From Priapulus caudatus (Eukaryota; Priapulida; Priapulimorpha; Priapulimorphida; Priapulidae): a DNA stretch of 43,080 bases. Under the pieces are notes generated by a model. That model was not told the origin of the DNA and searched no databases. It saw only the letters and a program-made list of their open reading frames with translations. Numbering within the stretch: position 1 is the first letter of the stretch; every line of letters begins with the position of its first letter. The stretch covers positions 42,362 through 85,441 of the forward strand of contig NW_014577134.1 in NCBI RefSeq assembly GCF_000485595.1. The letters are read 5' to 3'. Below are positions 12,401 to 23,218 of this stretch, piece after piece. The position numbers and the translations under genes were made by a program.

Positions 12401-15400
12401 ATTGAGAAAGCTTTATTCTGGCATGCTTCTTTTCTCTTTCAGTTACCCAGCTGGGTTTGTATACATATATGGTGCTCTATACTACATAACCGACCATGGA
12501 TCCAACATCCGGCTTGGGCAGTATATATTTATGGGATTGTACATGCTCACAGTTGTTACTGTATTTAGCATATATAGGAAGGCAGAAAAGGTATTAATAA
12601 AAGTTATGAATCAAATATTTAATGAAGTAATAACAAATTTCACAAGATTTGGAAGAATTGAAATTACTACGTTACCATATATGTTTATACATAAAACAGA
12701 TACCTTGCTAGGTTATCATATAAATTTATGAATTGAAATTTTAACCCTATTGTTACGTTAAGTTGCATAACGTATTCTAATTTCAGGTGCCACCATATGT
12801 ATTCTTCTTCATGTGCTGCGCCTCATATAGAATCCATTCTATCTACATTCTGCGGCTGTTTAATGACCCTGTAGCAATGACATTTCTGTACCTGGCCATT
12901 TTGTTGTTCTTAAAAAATCGATGGACAACTGGCTGCATATTCTTCAGGTACGACTAATCATATTATCAAGAGCTAATAAATACCTAAATAGGTATTTATT
13001 AGCTCTTGATATTATATGTATACTTCATCAAAAGCACATAATCTGCTTTGTTCCTTATGTGCTCTTGACTTTATGTAGTATAATATCAAGGGTAGAAATT
13101 AACTTTTGATCGTGGAAGTCCAATGGATTCCGCACTCTCAAAAGGACAGAGTCCCTAACAAATTGCGGGAATGTGCAGTTCAAATTTCAAAAATGGCAAT
13201 GTCACTAGATATTGTTGAAATTCTTGAATTTTCACACCTGAAGAGATAGAGTGTAATGGTAAGGGTTAAAAGAACAGAATTTAAATGAGTAAGCAACGGT
13301 CCATTTTCCACCCTGTAGTAGGGGAATTCAGGCTAGTGATCACAGGCATTTTTGAGACATTTGCTGAAAAAAGGTAATTCATTAAGGTCGTGCTCCAGAA
13401 CGAATTGGTATAGCAAAACTCAAGAAGCCACAGGGAGTCTGACAGTTAATCAGGGAGTATTTGACTCCAGATTCGCATTAATTTGAAACCCTGTACTATA
13501 GTGGATTCTATACTGGGTAACAGCTGAAGTAAGAGAAATTTGTATTATTATTATTATTATTATTATATAATTTCGAATAATACATATATGCTAAAACAAA
13601 AGAAGGTACTTACCTGTACTTGAATTTAAATACCCGATTTCTGGCTGTGAATTATTACACATTTCTTATGTTCTTCTAGCTTGGCTGTATCAGTGAAGAT
13701 GAACATACTGCTGTTTGCACCTGCATTGTTCCTGCTTCTCTTGGCTACCCAAGGGATTGTTGGAGCTTTCCTCAACATTGCACTGTGTGCATTAATTCAG
13801 GTATATTAATTTTGTAAAAACTATACTATGCCTGGTTTTATATATATATATATTAATGTAATATAAAATTATAAAAGTAATTTTAGATTGAAATCTATAT
13901 GAAAATGAAATATACAATTTCAATTGAGTGCCACATTTTGTACTCGATTCAACCATCAAGGTAAACATTTTTTAACACTGGTCCTGCTTGATATAGCTTG
14001 GTCTAATTTGCATTTTGAATTACACAATCAGCTGAGTATTTAAATATGTAATTGGTCTACTTGCAGTTTCTGCTGGCTCTGCCTTTCCTGCTAGCGAACC
14101 CATGGGGTTACATCATCATGTCTTTTGACTTTGGCCGTCAGTTCTTCTACATTTGGACTGTCAACTGGCGCTGTGTGTCTGAGGAGATGTTTCTGAATCG
14201 ATACTTTCAAGTTGCACTTTTAGTTGGCCATCTAACTTTTCTGAGCACTTTTGCTGCAAGACACTGGGTGAGGTAATGCAAACACTTTCCTTATTACTTA
14301 ACATGTAAGCATAACTGTTTTAATGTATCGTTTAGTGTTTGATTTCTGATGTAAACATCACAATTGTGCATTTTTATCTAGCTTCCATTTCATCAATGAG
14401 TAATCATGCTCCAGCACTAGAACTCCAGTACGAGGTAATGTAGTGATAATAAGTCTACTGAAGTTTGTGAAGTGTGAATCGCTTTAATAAAATTGACTAA
14501 AGTTTCAATTATGAATTTCTTTAGTTGCCTTGGCGGATGGAAGGCTCTCTTGCAGACGAAGGGGTCGAAAAAACTGCTAAATGCTAATGGTATCCTTTGT
14601 ATAAGTGAATACATTCTGTTTCTATATTTTTGAGTCCTTTCTTTGTATCATTTCTATAATAGTGATTCAGGGGTAGAAATTAACTTTTGAACACGGGAGT
14701 CCAACGGACTCCCTACCCTCAGTCCGCAGCAAAATGAGGGAGTCTTCAGTCTGAGGTTCAAAATTAAAGATACGTGTGCTTATTTTTAAGATTCATGCGG
14801 TTGCACGTCTGCCAAATTTTCTTTGGACATTAGCTGAAAAAATACGGTAATTCCGCAAGGCCGTGCTCTAGAACGAACTAGTTAGTATAGCAGAATTTTC
14901 AGGGAGTCACACGGACTCCTCCACGGACAGTAAATCAGGGAATATTTGACTCCGGACTCCCGTTAATTTTGCACCCTGGTGATTGTTATGTAAGATTTTG
15001 GTTCTATGGCTGTACTAAATATCACTTTATTCTCTTCATTCAAATCTCTATTCCTGTTATTTTATGTTACATCGCTTAACAGTTTGAACAGATATTTTAA
15101 CGCTACTGTTCACTTCTAATTTGCTTGGAATAGCATTTAGCAGATCTCTTCATTATCAGTTTTATGTGTGGTACTATCACACATTGCCATACCTTCTGTG
15201 GAGTGCCAGGCTTCCGACAGTACTGCGGTAAGGTTAATAGTTGGCTTGTTACATGTATTGGTGTGTACCTTTCAGTTACTGTAGAGGTGCAAGTTAACAC
15301 AGTTGCCTGCTGACTTTCTTTAGAGCTCGGTCTCATTAGTTTAGCAGCTGTTTCTCATAATTATCTACTTATACATTCTGTTTTTCTTCCAAACTAACTC

Positions 15401-15691
15401 ATTTTAAATGAGTTAATCTAATAGATCAAGCAAACGTGAAATTCATTAGATGAAACTGTATGTCCATATTTTTCTATAATAGCTTGGTATTGATAAACAA
15501 GCAGTCATTGTGTGAAGCTATGTTGTCTTTTCAGAATATTCATGCTTGGAGTGGTGGAGTTGTGTTGGAACACGTATCCGTCAACTGTTAGCAGTAGTTT
15601 AGCACTGCATGCCTGCCACGTCATTATTATCGGTGCCTTACTTCTGAGAGGACGTGAGAGCGATAAACTACATATAAAAAAGCAGTTTTAA
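9469..15691 (+). CDS. ALG3: ALG3, dolichyl-P-Man:Man5GlcNAc2-PP-dolichol alpha-1,3-mannosyltransferase
   Basis: The product adds the first luminal mannose, from dolichyl-phosphate-mannose, to the Man5 lipid-linked oligosaccharide in the ER (GT58). Nine exons join in frame with GT-AG borders: 9469-9676, 11658-11757, 12443-12590, 12787-12947, 13680-13800, 14067-14272, 14525-14589, 15092-15227, 15535-15691. They give 433 residues, the usual ALG3 length. Visible family landmarks are a basic N-terminus, a first membrane helix (about residues 45-65), [10 protein letters not shown] and NGTYDYTQL in the first luminal loop, [81 protein letters not shown]-type sequence and [10 protein letters not shown]. 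The C-terminus ends KKQF, a KKXX ER-retrieval signal. The start ATG is followed by G and has no in-frame rival nearby. Introns 1, 2, 4 and 7 hold mobile elements. The exon chain rests on family similarity and phase agreement, not on transcripts. Confidence 0.95.
9710..9982. mobile_element. Foldback MITE with about 70-bp inverted repeats in ALG3 intron 1
   Basis: The left arm (9710 to about 9783, starting CAGGCACTTG) is the reverse complement of the right arm (about 9910-9982, ending AAGTGCCTG), with shared blocks GACCGTCTCAATAAAAAAA, AATTAATGGTAA and ACCAAAGTCTT. The single-armed copy at 2447-2640 matches the centre and right arm. It begins 33 bases after the ALG3 exon 1 donor. No convincing target duplication is seen. 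Confidence 0.75.
10078..10460. mobile_element. Probable hAT-like transposon remnant
   Basis: It starts CAGGGGCGTAAATCC, an end typical of many metazoan hAT-like elements, followed by a G-run. It includes a CA/CATA microsatellite (about 10150-10270), then a GGGGTCTGGGGGCATGC motif and its GCATGCCCCCCAG partner near 10433-10460. No full transposase frame is present. The assignment is by end motif only and is tentative. Confidence 0.35.
10645..10796 (-). pseudogene. Transposase-like coding fragment (TTF/BED-associated, hAT-like)
   Basis: Read on the minus strand, about 45 codons give [22 protein letters not shown] followed by [10 protein letters not shown]. This resembles a segment common in hAT/BED-type transposon proteins of invertebrates. 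It is cut by the N run at its N-terminal side and by a stop soon after the conserved part, so it is a fragment. The right duplicated copy keeps only the [10 protein letters not shown] end. Identity is from recall of the motif style, not a search. Confidence 0.4.
10797..10806. other. Assembly gap of 10 N
   Basis: Ten undetermined bases in ALG3 intron 1. The size is probably a placeholder. The sequence on the right restarts a block already present on the left. Confidence 0.99.
11780..12119 (+). mobile_element. CAGGG-family MITE copy 1 (ALG3 intron 2), 6-bp TSD
   Basis: It begins CAGGGGTAGAAATTAAC and ends GTTAATTTCGCACCCTG, which are imperfect inverted repeats. Exact direct repeats TAAACA flank it. 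The interior repeats GGGAGTCC/GGACTCCC words, including a hairpin of GGGAGTCC and GGACTCCC separated by AAC or a similar spacer. No protein-coding capacity is seen. Three further copies lie at 13087, 14668 and 25313. Confidence 0.85.
12967..13008. mobile_element. Micro-palindromic element P4 (42 bp, 7-bp TSD) in ALG3 intron 4
   Basis: Arms CAAGAGCTAATAAATACC and GGTATTTATTAGCTCTTG are perfect reverse complements around a 6-base spacer. Exact direct repeats ATATTAT flank it at 12960-12966 and 13009-13015. It lies 20 bases downstream of the exon 4 donor, so the hairpin would be in the nascent intron close to the 5' splice site. Confidence 0.8.
13029..13067. mobile_element. Micro-palindromic element P5 (39 bp, 7-bp near-TSD) in ALG3 intron 4
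   Basis: Arms CAAAAGCACATAA and TTATGTGCTCTTG pair with one mismatch around a 13-base spacer. The flanks ACTTCAT (13022-13028) and ACTTTAT (13068-13074) match at six of seven bases. It sits only 20 bases from P4. Confidence 0.7.
13087..13493 (+). mobile_element. CAGGG-family MITE copy 2 (ALG3 intron 4), diverged
   Basis: It has the same layout as copy 1 with GGTAGAAATTAACTTTTGA at the left and an AATTTGAAACCCTG-type right end. It is longer (407 bp) and clearly more diverged, so it is probably the oldest copy. The flanks TAATAT / TACTAT differ at one base, as expected for an old 6-bp duplication. Confidence 0.75.
14668..14978 (+). mobile_element. CAGGG-family MITE copy 3 (ALG3 intron 7), 6-bp TSD
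   Basis: It is nearly the same sequence as copy 1 with small internal deletions, giving 311 bp. Exact direct repeats GTGATT flank it. All three ALG3 copies lie in the same orientation as the gene. Confidence 0.85.
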
Positions 15692-15770
15692 TAGGAGTAC
15701 ATAGTTTCTATGAGCTGTTTATGAAACAGGTTTTCTACGATGTGACTCAGTGTGTTTTGGTTCAGAGCAA

Positions 15771-15837
15771 AATAAAAGTGGTTCTATCAATTGTAGTTTT
15801 AGTTGGTTTCTACTGGATGTCCGTTATATTAAATAAA
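15771..15837 (+). promoter_or_regulatory. Candidate ALG3 polyadenylation signals
   Basis: AATAAA occurs at 15771-15776 and again at 15832-15837, 80 and 141 bases after the ALG3 stop codon. Either would give a short 3' UTR. Which one is used cannot be told from sequence. Confidence 0.55.
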
Positions 15838-18093
15838 GTAATGACAATGCTGTGTAATTATCTACATTTTGTATAGTATTTCAAATATCTAACATTTAGA
15901 ATCTATTTTGACTAAACAATTTCTTGAATTTTTCGCCACGGCAATTTCTTGTTGTTCAAAACATCATGAACATTGAAACTGAGAAACACAGTTCTTGATA
16001 TTTATTCTTATATAATTTCCAAGCACTTGACTACCAGAGATGGAAAGAGAATTTATGCACCTGGCATTTTAGATACATCCACCACAATCCCTTGTAGGCA
16101 AGCCTAATACCAAATAAAATATTCAAGATGCTCCGTAAATAAACTGCTTGAAACAGTTTGATATTAGCCCAGTTATTATTATCAAATATTTAACAATCTG
16201 CTTGCCACTGATACCATAACTACACACTGAACCCAATAACACATGTACTATTTATTACAAAATCTACCAATCCAGATAAGATACATTCACTGTATATTTC
16301 CATACAATACCATAACCACGTTGACTTCAAATTACATGCGTATATGTTTAACAAGCCCTTGCATATCTAAAGACAGATTTGAGCCAATGTGAAAACAAAT
16401 AGCCCTTTGTTTCCCTTTGTTTTGTTTTTTACATGGAATTTACATTGGTGTTTCAGTATGTCACATATTTTCTATTGTTCTTTACAAATACTCGTGGGTT
16501 ATTTCACCTCACCTAGAAATGCACTATTACATTGTGCTTTTAGAAGTATTGCTTTTTCGATTGATATTCTATGTCTGTGTCAGGGTCTATATCTATGTAT
16601 AAAATCTAATTACGACTGAACGTGATGGTAAGAAATGACAACTGATTCTGCGACGTTTGATATAATAGTAACCGCATCAAGATTGACCGCATCTGACTTC
16701 CATTAACAGCAAGAGTAGATAATATAACATATAACATAATGTTATTATCTACTCTTGTTAACAGTCATAGTACAATCGTAATCATTCCAAACAGTCAACG
16801 ATACCACAATTAGTGACAAGGTATCCTGAAAACCATCACTGCTCTAAAGGGCCACTCACTCCCCCTAGGGTCTTTGTAAAATAAATTCACCAAGATCCTA
16901 ATCCTTAACAATTTCACCAGCCCAAATAGAAAAATATAATTATAATCAGATAGTGAAATCTACATTATTCAATAACAAGATATCTCACCTGATATGTTAT
17001 GCCCTGCATAACCATCACAATATATTCAAGGAAATTAGGCATTATAGTAACATTCCAGTAAATTTACATTACTGGTGTGTTAAATCGGTTTTGTATGTGG
17101 CTGCCAATACACGTGTGAAACTGTTTCATGTGACTATCATAGTTACTTTGTCACAAGACAAGGACGGGTATGCACAGAAACAGTTATAAAAAAGTGGCCA
17201 TAAACAATTCCTATCATTACGTAGGATCATCAAGTACCACCTAAGGAGCTCACCATAGCAGCAGATATACTGTCTCACTCTCAACCTTTGCAAATTTCTT
17301 GCAGAGTAAAACCTAGTAAGGAATGAAAACTGTGAGACTATTATATTTACCAAAATATCCGATTACTTTTTACCTGTCTTATAACATACCCCTGACAATA
17401 ATTGTTTAACAATGAGAAAATACTGCAATTGCAATAATAGCAAATGTATCTTTTTATCTTTTACAAGTGACAGTAGGCAACCTATGCTGTCTCAACTAGT
17501 CATATTTTGCGATAAAGTTTAGACCTGAAACGAGTTGTAAGAATACATAACTACAAATATACTCTTCCTACAACTAGATATGTAAACCATTTTTGTAATA
17601 ATTAAATGCAAATAAGATTTATATACTGTGACTCTCCGTAACATCCTAAGGATATGTATTACATATTCTTGATCACTGAGACTGATATGATGTGGTAATG
17701 TGTCTGCAAGTAGGTTTCTTCTTTTGTTTTCCGGCTATCCGATCGCTTTTCATTTTCCTACTGAGTACACTTAGACAATTCACCATTAAGTTTTGAATGA
17801 GCTCGGTTACTATATTTGATATATTTGATTAACCTAATTCATTAAAGAGACAAAATAAGTTACTTGTGGTAGAGATGCACACATCGTACTTGATGTATAG
17901 GTATTAACATGAGAGGGTAGCATGATAGCTACTTTATGACACATTACTTATTAGGAAAGTAATCACACCAGAGCTAGCCAATAGAGCATGGGTACACAAA
18001 ATGCCTTGCAATATACGAAGAAACCCTTTAAGAACCATTTAGACACTAACAGCTGAATTCCGTGGGCTTAGAGACAAGTCATCGATAACAAAA
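15838..18093. other. Convergent 3' flank of ALG3 and the formin
   Basis: AT-rich with no further gene recognised. On the minus strand, AATAAA occurs at 16256-16251 and 16006-16001, about 1.8-2.1 kb past the formin stop, so a long formin 3' UTR is possible. Short open frames near 16389-16620 and 16953-17350 show no family resemblance. P3 lies inside this stretch. Confidence 0.45.
16710..16757. mobile_element. Micro-palindromic element P3 (48 bp, 7-bp TSD)
   Basis: It starts CAAGAGTAGATAATA and ends TATTATCTACTCTTG, perfectly inverted for at least 15 bp. Exact direct repeats TTAACAG flank it at 16703-16709 and 16758-16764. The arm is a diverged form of the P1/P2 arm (AAGAGTAGATAATA versus AGGAGTAAGATAATA). 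Confidence 0.8.
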
Positions 18094-21000
18094 CTACAGT
18101 GCCTTCAACCTCTGAAGTAATTCATCACCATCGTCATCATCGTCTTTATCGCTTGCAACAGAAACGCGTTCACGGTTACGATCGGCCGCGACTGCTCTTC
18201 GCTGCCTGTTAGGACGACCCTTGGTAGTACGGAGTGGGGTTGGGTTCTCCCCGGCTCCCATCAGCATACTCTCTAGATCATTGTTGTTGCGCTCGGAGCC
18301 TTTAGGCGGCGACGGACCGACGATGTTGGACTTTGTTCGCGATCGGTTCAGCTCGGCCCGACGATCCGCGTGGGATCCCTTCGGCGTTCGCTTGCGCTGT
18401 CGCTGCCCGAAGGCCTGTCCAGACTGCAGCGCCTCGAGGAGACTGTCGACGACTCCCTCCTGGTCATCGTCTACAGTCATGTCCACCAGTGCGTTCTTCT
18501 TGAGCGCTCGGTCCATCTTCTCGCGCTGTGTCTTCTCCTTGACCTCCTTCGTGCGTCGAATCTTCTCCTCGGTCTCGCGCCGCTTCACGTTGTCCCTGTG
18601 CGCACTCTGGTACTCCGTTATGAACGTCGTTACATACGAGAAGAACTCGTCGATCGACACCTTCTTCGTGTCGACGCAAAAGTACGCGCCGATGTCGCTG
18701 TACAGCGTGTCCATTTTCTTGGACATGCTCTCGAGCAGTTGAAACTGTTCGGTCGCCTTGGTGAGGAACTGGTTCATCACGTCGTTAAACCGATCGTCCG
18801 CTTCACTGTGCAGATTCGCAGAGCTTTTCAACTCATTGTCCAGATCCTTCACGGACTTACCCATGCTGAGCACGTTCTTCTGGAGCGTCTCTTGTGAGAC
18901 TCTTGCCGCCTTGTCAGCATGGATAAGCTCGTCGTGGAAAGTGGTCAGGGCAGGATAGTTGCTCTCTATCGTCATCGCGAGATAGTGCAATAGTGTTATC
19001 TTACCGTCGACAGATTTCGTATTCTTTAGCTGTGTTATGTAGCTGATATTGTAACCAAGGGACTGAGCATTTCGTGAGCCAGCATTCATGTAGTTGCCAA
19101 TCAAGAGAATTAGCTCCAAAATCTTTGCAAACTTTGTACTTTGTTTCACCTCTTCGCATGCTGCCGTTGCTGCGACCACACTTGGTTTGATATCGGCTAC
19201 CAGGTCATCGAATTGCCTTCGGAATAGCAGGGCCCTGAGCCGTGGCATGAGACGTTTAATACCAGACATGACAATACCAAACTGTTCTGACTCAGACAGT
19301 TCAGCATACTTGTCCTTATACTCCTTCAACTGATTCAACTGTTCTGCCTCTGGCATGAATTTCAAAAGCTGCTCCAGCATGGATGAAGTCAACTTATCGT
19401 CACACTGTTTGATTGCATTTGCAAGCTCATCGTAGGGCATTTTGATCGATCCGAGCACGATGGCAAGGTTTTGAGCAGATTTCGCATCGAGAACCTTCAA
19501 CTCCTTGATTTTCTTCGACTGCTTTTTCTCTTTCATCTTCTCGCTCGCTTCCTGCATGCGTTTGTTCGAGGATGCAAATTGATCGACTAAACCGTGAAAG
19601 ATGTTCTCCTTCTCCAGTTGATCTTCGTGCACCTTCACCCAGAAAGCCTTCTCCGTCAGCTTTATCGGCGCGATCTTCTCCCAGTTGGCCCGCTTCAGAG
19701 GAGTTTCAGGATTATACTTCTTCTTTGCTTTCATTCCGAACGGCAGGAGGTTTGGATTTCCGATGGGCGATGGCATTCCTGGTGGTCCTGGAGGTCCCGG
19801 TGGCCCAGGAGGACGAGGGGCACCCGGCGCGGGCGGCGGTGGCGGCGGACCACCACCAGGTGGCGGCGGTGGTGGCGGTGGACCACCACCAGGTGGCGGC
19901 GGTGGCGGCGGTGGACCACCACCAGGTGGCGGAGGCGGCGGCGGTGGAGGAGGACCACCGCCGGGCGGCGGCGGAGGTGCGGCGGGGCCTCCGCTCGCCG
20001 GCGAGACGGGCAGACCCTTGGCCGCTTTGCTCAGCTGCTCCTGCAGCTGCGTGACCTTCGCCTCGGCCTCCTGCTGCGCGGTGAGCGCGCTCTCCAGCTT
20101 GCGCGTCAGCTCAAGCTGCTCGCCAACCTCAACGCGCGAGCGCTCGACGATGTCGCCGATCAGCGGCTCGAGGTCGAGCTGGAAGCGCTTCGTCGCGCGG
20201 AAGTCCGGGTCGCAGCCGTTGCGGTGCAGCACGATCTGCGACACGCACTCCTCGATCATCTTGTAGTAGGCGGTGCGCACGAGCGCGTCGTCGCGGATTG
20301 TCAGCAGGTGCTGCAGGATGGAGAGGAAGTACGGCTCGGAGGGCGTGTCAAGAAGCGAGCCGCTGAGCATCGCGAAGCAGTTGCCCGCGTCGTCCAGCTC
20401 CACGCGCACGTTCTCAAAGCGGTGCGAGAAGTCCTCAAAGTCCTCCTCCTTGTGGTCGAGGAAGACGTTCACCTGGATGCGCAGCTGCTCGTTGGTCGAC
20501 GTCTGCAGCTGCGGCAGCAGGTCAACGAGGCCCACACGCATGAACTCGTTGCGCACGTGCATGCGGAAGTCGAGGTCCTCCGGCGTGCTGACAAAGGCGT
20601 TGACGAGCGTCATCGACGCAACCGTCAGCGCCGGGTTGCGCTCCGACGTCAGCCCGGCGACGATCGGCCCGAAGCGCTCCTTGCCCTCGAGCTCGCCGCA
20701 CACTGTGACGGCGGCGAGCGCCTTGTCGTGCCCGTCGGGCGGGATGAGCGAGATGGCCGCCATGAGCGTCATCGCGTCGGCCATCGCGCCGTCGAGGTTC
20801 GTGTTGAGCGCGCGCGCGAGGATGACGAGCGCCTCCTCGTGACGCATCACGTTCTGGATGCCAAACTTGCAGTTCATCAGTGCCTTCAGGCACTTGATGC
20901 ACTCCTGCTGGATGCGCCGCACCACGCGCCGGTCGTCCTCCTGGTAGCAGCCGTTCAGGTGCCGCAGGATCAGGTCGAGCCCCTTGCGGCCAAAGTCGAT

Positions 21001-23218
21001 CACCCAGCTGATCGGGTTCGACGTGAGAGAGACGCGCAGCGATTCGAGCAGCTGCAGCAGCTGCTCGTACGGAATGCTGGGGTTCGCGAGCGCGTTGACG
21101 TAGAAGGACGGCGCATCGCCGCGGCGGAACTTGCTGCTCATCTGCGCGCTTCCTTTCAGGTGCATGCACAGCATGTCGCGCTTCACCTGCGGAGAAACGA
21201 AGCAGTGGCACGTGTTAAACAGAGTCACGATGAGGTTCCGGCGTCACTGGGATCTCTCTCACTCAGTTTTAAAAGGCATTTCAAAGCTGATCTAATCTAA
21301 TCCCTTTATCGTCTAATCAAATGCAGCCACACAAATCCTAAGGAGACACATAGGCAATTATGCATTTAAAGACATCACAAAGTAACATACAAAATTAACC
21401 CGAATGTCATGGCAAATTAAGCAGCCACAAGTAAAGCAGCAGCAAGTCTATGCAGTCATAACTATTCTGTATGCATAAACTGCCCCACAGTGTTCAGAGC
21501 TTAAAGCAAGGAGTAACTTCTCATGTATCAAAACTATAAATTTGTTACTATACCAACATACACGTTTCATGCAAAGGCATGAATATAAAATTAAATCATT
21601 TCAGTGCGACATATTACCGCTGTGGGTCGATCCCTTAGTGGCTTCTTTTTCTCTTCCGTCAAGTTCATATCATCCAACATCTTCTCGAAGTTATAAAGGA
21701 TGTCCTCCTCTGTCATGTCGGCTGTAGGGTCCGCCATGACTTGTGAATCGGGAGGCGCATTCTCTGACGCCAACATTCCATAGCCACCTGAGAATATTAC
21801 AACAATCAGATTTCAGTTAAGACACAAGCTTTCACGATGCTTAATTGAATCGCTACCTGCTTCTTCGATAGGTGGTGGTCAAAGACTAGGATCGATAGTC
21901 ACCTGATGCATCTAATGCACATATTTCTCTGAGATACAGCACAACATTACACAAGTATAAAAGCACATTTTTTAGCAAAAATAAATATAGATAACAAGTG
22001 CCGCGGAGCGACAGCGCTCATCTAACGTCTACTGTGGTGACTCTGTGGTGGAGTGGTGGGATTCTAATAAACCTGTTAGTTCCAAATGTGTTCACTATAC
22101 CGCGCCCTAAACAGTGGAAGGCACAGGATGGTATCAGAACCTTTCTCTTATGATTTAAAGGAGCATAAACCTTCTTCAACGAAATTTAGCTTTTAAAATT
22201 TCAGTGTGACTTGTAGCCACATACATCCAGGCATGTATAGATTCTACTAGCAAACCCGGCAGTCAATATTCTTTCTAACAGTAAACCAAATCCATGTTTA
22301 ACCCTTCCCTTGAGGGTCAAAAGTTATCGACGACCTTACTCTTCGCATGTCAGCAGAAAGTAGCATTTCATGATCCTTTCAATAAAGCTATAAAATGCTA
22401 GGTCTAGCTGAACAAAAAAGTTTCAATGCGCTCCGTCAGACCATGTCCTCAAAAAATGTCTAAAATCTGCCCTGTGCCCCATTGACCTTTGACGCTGTGA
22501 CCTCCATTTCGGCATAAGAAAAAAAAAAAACCCCCAGGTCAGTGATGGTTTTCCTACCATGATGCTATACACCGACTATCACGAGCCTAGGTCGAGCCGT
22601 TTAGATGTGTGCCGCAATTCTGCATTTCCTCCCTATACCTTAAGTTAAGGAAGGAATGTTCCCACTTCTTTTACACCTCTTGACCTTTGACCTTTGACCC
22701 CAGCTTCAACATCCCAACTCGTTTTCGGATTACCCCCCCCCACGTCCCAAATATCGTGACCATACGTCGAGCGGTTAAGATTTGTGCCCAACTGTTGACG
22801 GACGGACGCACGGACGCACGGACGGCCGGACGATCATGCGATTCTACAAGCTGCATCTGACTACGTCAGATAAGCTAAAAAGTAGCTCTAGATTTATATC
22901 ATAATATTGGCAATTAAATAAATAAATTTGATAATAAAGCAAATTCATTGAATCCCAAGTCTCTTACAAAGAGGCAAATGTCAAACCTATCACAATTATT
23001 AACTTTTTAAACTTAGCAACAAACTAATCCCATTAGATAATGTGACTAGTAGTAAATGCATGACTTAACAAAACATTTTTACCTGGAGCTGGTGGTATGT
23101 ATTGTGGCCCACCATAATGATGTTTATGTTTGTTTTTCTTCTTCTCTTTCTCTGGTAGTCGAAAGGACCCAATCAGAAACTTTGACTTCTTTTCCTTGTC
23201 TTTTTTACCACTGTCCAT
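18094..23218 (-). CDS. DIAPH: Diaphanous-related formin (DIAPH)
   Basis: Rho-GTPase effector that nucleates and elongates unbranched actin filaments. Three exons join in frame: 23218-23083, 21787-21618 and 21186-18094, giving 1132 residues, near the usual size. Order: a Lys-rich N-terminus (about 5-35); GTPase-binding segment with FEKMLDDMNLTEEKKKPLR (about 75-100); armadillo-type FH3 from SLRVSLTSNPISWV on; a short coiled coil (about 454-490); Pro/Gly FH1 (about 497-578) with PPPPPPPPGGG repeats; FH2 (about 592-980) with GNYMNAGSRNAQSLGYN; and a C-terminal autoinhibitory DAD (VVDSLLEALQSG, about 1012-1027) followed by a basic stretch. Together GBD and DAD imply normal autoinhibition released by Rho. 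The start ATG has A at -3 and G at +4. An extra 5' exon is not excluded, because the frame stays open upstream and a possible acceptor lies just before. The 3.1-kb last exon without introns is unusual for the family. Confidence 0.93.
19831..19980 (-). repeat. 33-bp minisatellite encoding the FH1 Pro/Gly repeats
   Basis: The unit of about 33 bp codes PPPPPPPPGGG, is repeated about four times and is strongly GC-rich (GGACCACCACCAGGTGGCGG on the plus strand). The FH1 domain binds profilin-actin, and repeat number would set its length. Copy number should be checked, because such arrays mis-assemble and vary between individuals. Confidence 0.85.
21788..23082. other. Formin intron 1 with dispersed repeats
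   Basis: No coding sequence is seen. 22480-22840 holds two diverged copies of one repeat: each has a TGACCTTTGAC start, then an A- or C-run, CGAGC(C/G)GTT and GATTTGTGCC-like words. The second ends in a GGACGGACGCACGGACG simple repeat (22796-22832). The family is not identified. Confidence 0.5.

Noticed and set aside
15400-15420. TAACTCATTT/TAAATGAGTTA palindrome as another micro-element
   Set aside because: It lacks the CARRAG termini and has no 7-bp flanking repeat.
19594-21300. 568-codon plus-strand open frame opposite the formin exon
   Set aside because: It is the antisense of a GC-rich coding exon; the product is Arg/Leu/Val-rich low complexity with no family resemblance, and the minus strand codes a clear formin.
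18094-23218. Formin as a processed retrocopy
   Set aside because: Two 5' introns with correct phase and splice sites remain and the frame is intact, so it is a working gene with intron loss rather than a retrocopy.
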